Positions 61,860 to 64,000 of a DNA stretch of 64,000 nt are shown here, piece by piece. Numbering within the stretch: the first letter of the stretch is position 1; every line of letters starts with the position of its first letter. Made by a program: the position numbers and the translations under genes. The DNA is from Flavobacterium phycosphaerae (GTDB lineage: Bacteria > Bacteroidota > Bacteroidia > Flavobacteriales > Flavobacteriaceae): positions 340,501 to 404,500 of the forward strand of contig NZ_JAAATZ010000001.1 of NCBI RefSeq assembly GCF_010119235.1. The letters run 5' to 3'. Under the pieces are notes generated by a model that worked only from the letters and a program-made list of their open reading frames with translations, was not told the DNA's origin and made no database searches.

Positions 61860-62753
61860 ATGAAAATGAAAAAACTAAAATTAATCTTAGCTTCCTTATT
61901 TCTCGTGGTGTTTGTAACATCATGTGATAAAGATGGTGGTGATTCGGTTATTGCGACAGATAATGGTGGCGCACCAAATATTAAGAAAGTAGCAACAGCT
62001 GATCAATCAATTAATCTTGCCGCACTTAACAATGGCGACGACATTAATTTAAGCTTTACGGTAGATATTGCCAGAGGTGATGTTGCCTCAATGGATATTG
62101 TTGGTATTTACAAGCAAGGTACTACAGTTCAAAAAGCTGTATTAAAGGCTGGCGTTACTACTTTTCCAAGTACTATTACTTTAACAAAAACTGATTTATT
62201 TAGTGCCTTTGATGCCATTCCTACAGCAGGAGACATAACGGTTTCTGACAAATTAATCATTTCTGCAGATGTTACCTTAAAAGATGGTAGAGTTTACAAA
62301 TTATTTACGGATGATGGTACACCTAGATTTGGTGCAGATATCGCCAATTCACAGCAATTTTCTGTATCGCAAACCTATATCATTTCTTGTCCGCTAGATG
62401 ATGCCTCTACGTTCAATGGCAACTATTCAGTTACTCAAGATACTTGGCAAGATTACGGCATTGGAGATATAGTCCCTGTTGAATATGATAGTACTCTTGG
62501 AGTATTGAGTTTCAAAATTCTAAGTGCTAATAATCCATATATCGCCAACCCAAGTACATCCTATATGCTTGTAACTATTGACCCAACAGATTCTTCTGTA
62601 ACAGTTCAATCAAATGAAGATTTTGATTACGGCGGAGGGTTTATAGTTCCTGTAACAGGTACCGGAGCCGTTGGTTCATGTACCGGGGACATTAGCTTAA
62701 CTTTATCTTTTGGTCCATACGGTCCATATTATTTTGATTTAGTAAAAAATTAA
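61860..62753 (+). CDS. SusCD-linked surface lipoprotein, 297 aa
   Basis: Lipobox VTSC (Cys near 22) followed by DKDGGDS, an acidic stretch after the lipid Cys like the export signal of surface lipoproteins in Bacteroidota. The mature part is beta-rich (INLSFTVDIARGDVASMDIVG, VSDKLIISADVTLKDGRVY), resembling the Ig-like N-terminal domains of SusE/SusF-type proteins, then a C-terminal domain with FNGNYSV. No enzyme motif is visible. It begins 8 bases after susD and precedes a terminator, so it is the last gene of the system and probably a ligand-binding accessory. Confidence 0.8.
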   Translation: MKMKKLKLILASLFLVVFVTSCDKDGGDSVIATDNGGAPNIKKVATADQSINLAALNNGDDINLSFTVDIARGDVASMDIVGIYKQGTTVQKAVLKAGVTTFPSTITLTKTDLFSAFDAIPTAGDITVSDKLIISADVTLKDGRVYKLFTDDGTPRFGADIANSQQFSVSQTYIISCPLDDASTFNGNYSVTQDTWQDYGIGDIVPVEYDSTLGVLSFKILSANNPYIANPSTSYMLVTIDPTDSSVTVQSNEDFDYGGGFIVPVTGTGAVGSCTGDISLTLSFGPYGPYYFDLVKN

Positions 62754-62771
62754 AATATAACTACAGTACTT

Positions 62772-62802
62772 AAAACCACCAGTTTTCACTGGTGGTTTTT
62801 TT
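62772..62802 (+). terminator. Terminator of the susCD operon
   Basis: AAAACCACCAGT pairs with ACTGGTGGTTTT around a 3-4 base loop with a long T tract, about 20 bases after the stop. The T tract runs straight into the rlmB -7 box. Confidence 0.9.
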
Positions 62803-62803
62803 A

Positions 62804-62811
62804 TATCTTTG
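62804..62811 (+). promoter_or_regulatory. -7 box of rlmB, leaderless start
   Basis: TATCTTTG, a perfect TAnnTTTG match, 4 bases before the ATG at 62816 and directly abutting the preceding terminator. The transcript should begin at about the start codon. Confidence 0.6.
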
Positions 62812-62815
62812 CGCC

Positions 62816-63550
62816 ATGGAAAAAGAAAATCAAATCTTCGGAATCAGAGCCATTATTGAAGCCATCAATGCCGGAAAAGAAATCGACAAAGTATTTATAC
62901 AAAGCGATGCTCAGGGCGAATTGATGCAGGAATTGATGAAAGCAATGAAAAAAAACAGCATCAATTTCTCCTATGTTCCCGTAGAAAAGTTAAACCGACT
63001 TACACCCAATAACCACCAAGGTGCCGTAGCAACCATTGCCCCTATTACTTTCGTAAAACTGGAAACCTTGGTAGACGCTGTGGTTGAAAGTGGCAAGACT
63101 CCCCTATTCTTAATCTTGGACCAACTGAGCGATGCCCGAAACTTCGGAGCCATCATCAGAACAGCCGAATGTACAGGCGTTGACGGAATCATTGTTCAAA
63201 AAACAGGCTCAGCTCCCGTTAACGGCGATACCGTAAAAACATCTGCAGGGGCCGTTTTTAATGTGCCTATTTGCAAAGTAGATCACATTAAAGACGCTAT
63301 TTTTTACCTGCAAGGCAGCGGAATCAAAACCGTAGCCGCCACCGAAAAAACCGAAGACAGTCTTTTTAACATAGATTTAAACCAACCCGTAGCTATCATT
63401 ATGGGCAGCGAAGACCGCGGCATCAACCCATCAGTTCTTAAAATTGTAGATGAAAAAGCCAAGTTACCCATGTTCGGAACTATTGGCTCATTGAATGTTT
63501 CTGTAGCTTGTGGTGCCTTCCTATACGAAACAGTAAGACAACGTCAATAA
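62816..63550 (+). CDS. rlmB: 23S rRNA (guanosine-2'-O)-methyltransferase RlmB
   Basis: SPOUT methyltransferase that modifies G2251 of 23S rRNA. I use the ATG at 62816 (244 residues, MEKENQIFGIRAIIEAINAG); the frame is open 8 codons further but that reaches into the promoter. Seen: N-terminal substrate-binding domain, LILDQLSDARNFGAIIRTAE and the SAM knot residues IIMGSEDRGI and LPMFGTIGSLNVSVACGAFLYE. Confidence 0.93.
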   Translation: MEKENQIFGIRAIIEAINAGKEIDKVFIQSDAQGELMQELMKAMKKNSINFSYVPVEKLNRLTPNNHQGAVATIAPITFVKLETLVDAVVESGKTPLFLILDQLSDARNFGAIIRTAECTGVDGIIVQKTGSAPVNGDTVKTSAGAVFNVPICKVDHIKDAIFYLQGSGIKTVAATEKTEDSLFNIDLNQPVAIIMGSEDRGINPSVLKIVDEKAKLPMFGTIGSLNVSVACGAFLYETVRQRQ

Positions 63551-63552
63551 GC

Positions 63553-63582
63553 AGCGAATGGCTTGGGATACATCAGTAATCC
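63553..63582 (-). repeat. Dispersed 30-nt intergenic element, copy 2
   Basis: On the minus strand it reads GGATTACTGA, 5 variable bases, CCCAAGCCATTCGCT, 26 of 30 identical to copy 1 at 37626-37655. It starts 3 bases after the rlmB stop, ahead of the shared terminator. Confidence 0.7.
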
Positions 63583-63605
63583 CTATTCCTGCTATTCAAT
63601 ACAAT

Positions 63606-63636
63606 AAAAATGTCCCGATAAAATCGGGACATTTTT
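63606..63636. terminator. Bidirectional terminator between rlmB and the rhomboid gene
   Basis: AAAAATGTCCCGAT and ATCGGGACATTTTT form a 14-bp stem with a short loop and A/T tracts on both sides, between convergent genes. Confidence 0.9.
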
Positions 63637-63667
63637 ATTTCCATTACTATCAGGGCTAGAAAAGAAA

Positions 63668-64000
63668 CTATTCGATGGGTTTGTTATCGTCAGTCGCTTT
63701 TTTATACTCGTAAATATAGTGCAAAGGCGGTGCCGGAACTTCTTCAATACTATCCTCCTCCGGTTCGGGTGTGTTAACAAAGTTGCCTTCTTCATCAAAA
63801 TGTTTCATAAACATATCCTCTTCCGGATTAAAGTCGGGTTTCTCCCAAGGATATTGAGTGGCCACCACATAATCGGGAGTTTTAAAATAAGTAGCAAATC
63901 CAAATCCGGTAATCAATCCGGCTAGGTGACCTTCCCACGAAATTTGCTTATCTACTTCGGGAAAAACGTACCATATCAGTCCGCCATAAAGCATTACAAC
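63668..64000 (-). CDS. Rhomboid-family intramembrane protease, C-terminal part
   Basis: The frame enters from beyond the right edge, so only the last 111 residues are seen. GGLIWYVFPEVDKQISWEGHLAGLITGFGFATYF (residues about 6-39 of the visible part) is the last rhomboid helix region with the catalytic-dyad histidine in WEGHLAG; the serine helix lies outside the window. A soluble acidic tail follows (PDFNPEEDMF, EPEEDSIEEVPAPP). Rhomboids cleave membrane proteins within the bilayer. Confidence 0.85.
   Translation of the reverse strand, partial: VVMLYGGLIWYVFPEVDKQISWEGHLAGLITGFGFATYFKTPDYVVATQYPWEKPDFNPEEDMFMKHFDEEGNFVNTPEPEEDSIEEVPAPPLHYIYEYKKATDDNKPIE

Overview
The window is about 64 kb of chromosome from a member of the Bacteroidota, very probably a Flavobacterium or close relative. 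The evidence is the set of gene families (type IX secretion cargo with C-terminal sorting domains, PorP/SprF and PorE-like partners, a SusC/SusD pair, a PafA-type phosphatase), the low G+C, the near absence of Shine-Dalgarno sequences, and repeated upstream boxes of the form TAnnTTTG, the Bacteroidota -7 promoter element.

Layout. 1-4.5 kb: the start of a TPR protein, sucC, two small lipoproteins and lysA. 4.5-17.7 kb: a PafA-like phosphatase, then an adhesin-PorP/SprF-OmpA operon whose first gene encodes a 2850-residue type B T9SS cargo built from three kinds of repeated Ig-like modules. 18-25.7 kb: mnmA, an S8 protease and a nitronate monooxygenase in one operon, a MORN-repeat protein, a fasciclin lipoprotein and yidC. 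25.7-36.2 kb: pyrG, a guaA / LysM-receptor / OsmC / DUF3820 run, an LRR T9SS cargo protein and eno. 36.3-55 kb: carA, then the uninterrupted str-S10-spc-alpha ribosomal cluster (rpsL to rplQ, including fusA, secY, infA, rpmJ and rpoA), all on the minus strand. 55.2-64 kb: an Omp85-like beta-barrel gene, susC, susD and a third lipoprotein, rlmB, and the end of a rhomboid protease gene.

Assembly quality. rpsJ (two places), guaA, the LysM receptor gene and the sprF gene each lack one base in a homopolymer, and adding that base restores the expected protein. rpsJ and guaA are housekeeping genes, so I read these as homopolymer undercalls in the assembly rather than pseudogenes. The LRR gene may have a sixth case at its start codon.

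Most worth a second look. The ribosomal cluster is tightly packed except for four gaps longer than 60 bp (before rplC, rpsH, rpsD and rplQ), and each gap holds an inverted repeat; the one before rpsH also overlaps a good internal promoter. These are candidate ribosomal-protein leader RNAs. Upstream of the LRR gene lies an 88-bp array of eight 11-bp units ending in a G-quadruplex motif, inside a stretch with extreme C-over-G strand asymmetry. The adhesin repeat array shows a higher-order pattern. A 30-nt element occurs twice in intergenic DNA in opposite orientation. pyrG and carA share an unusual ACAAC-rich leader. I see no CRISPR array, insertion sequence, phage or tRNA gene.
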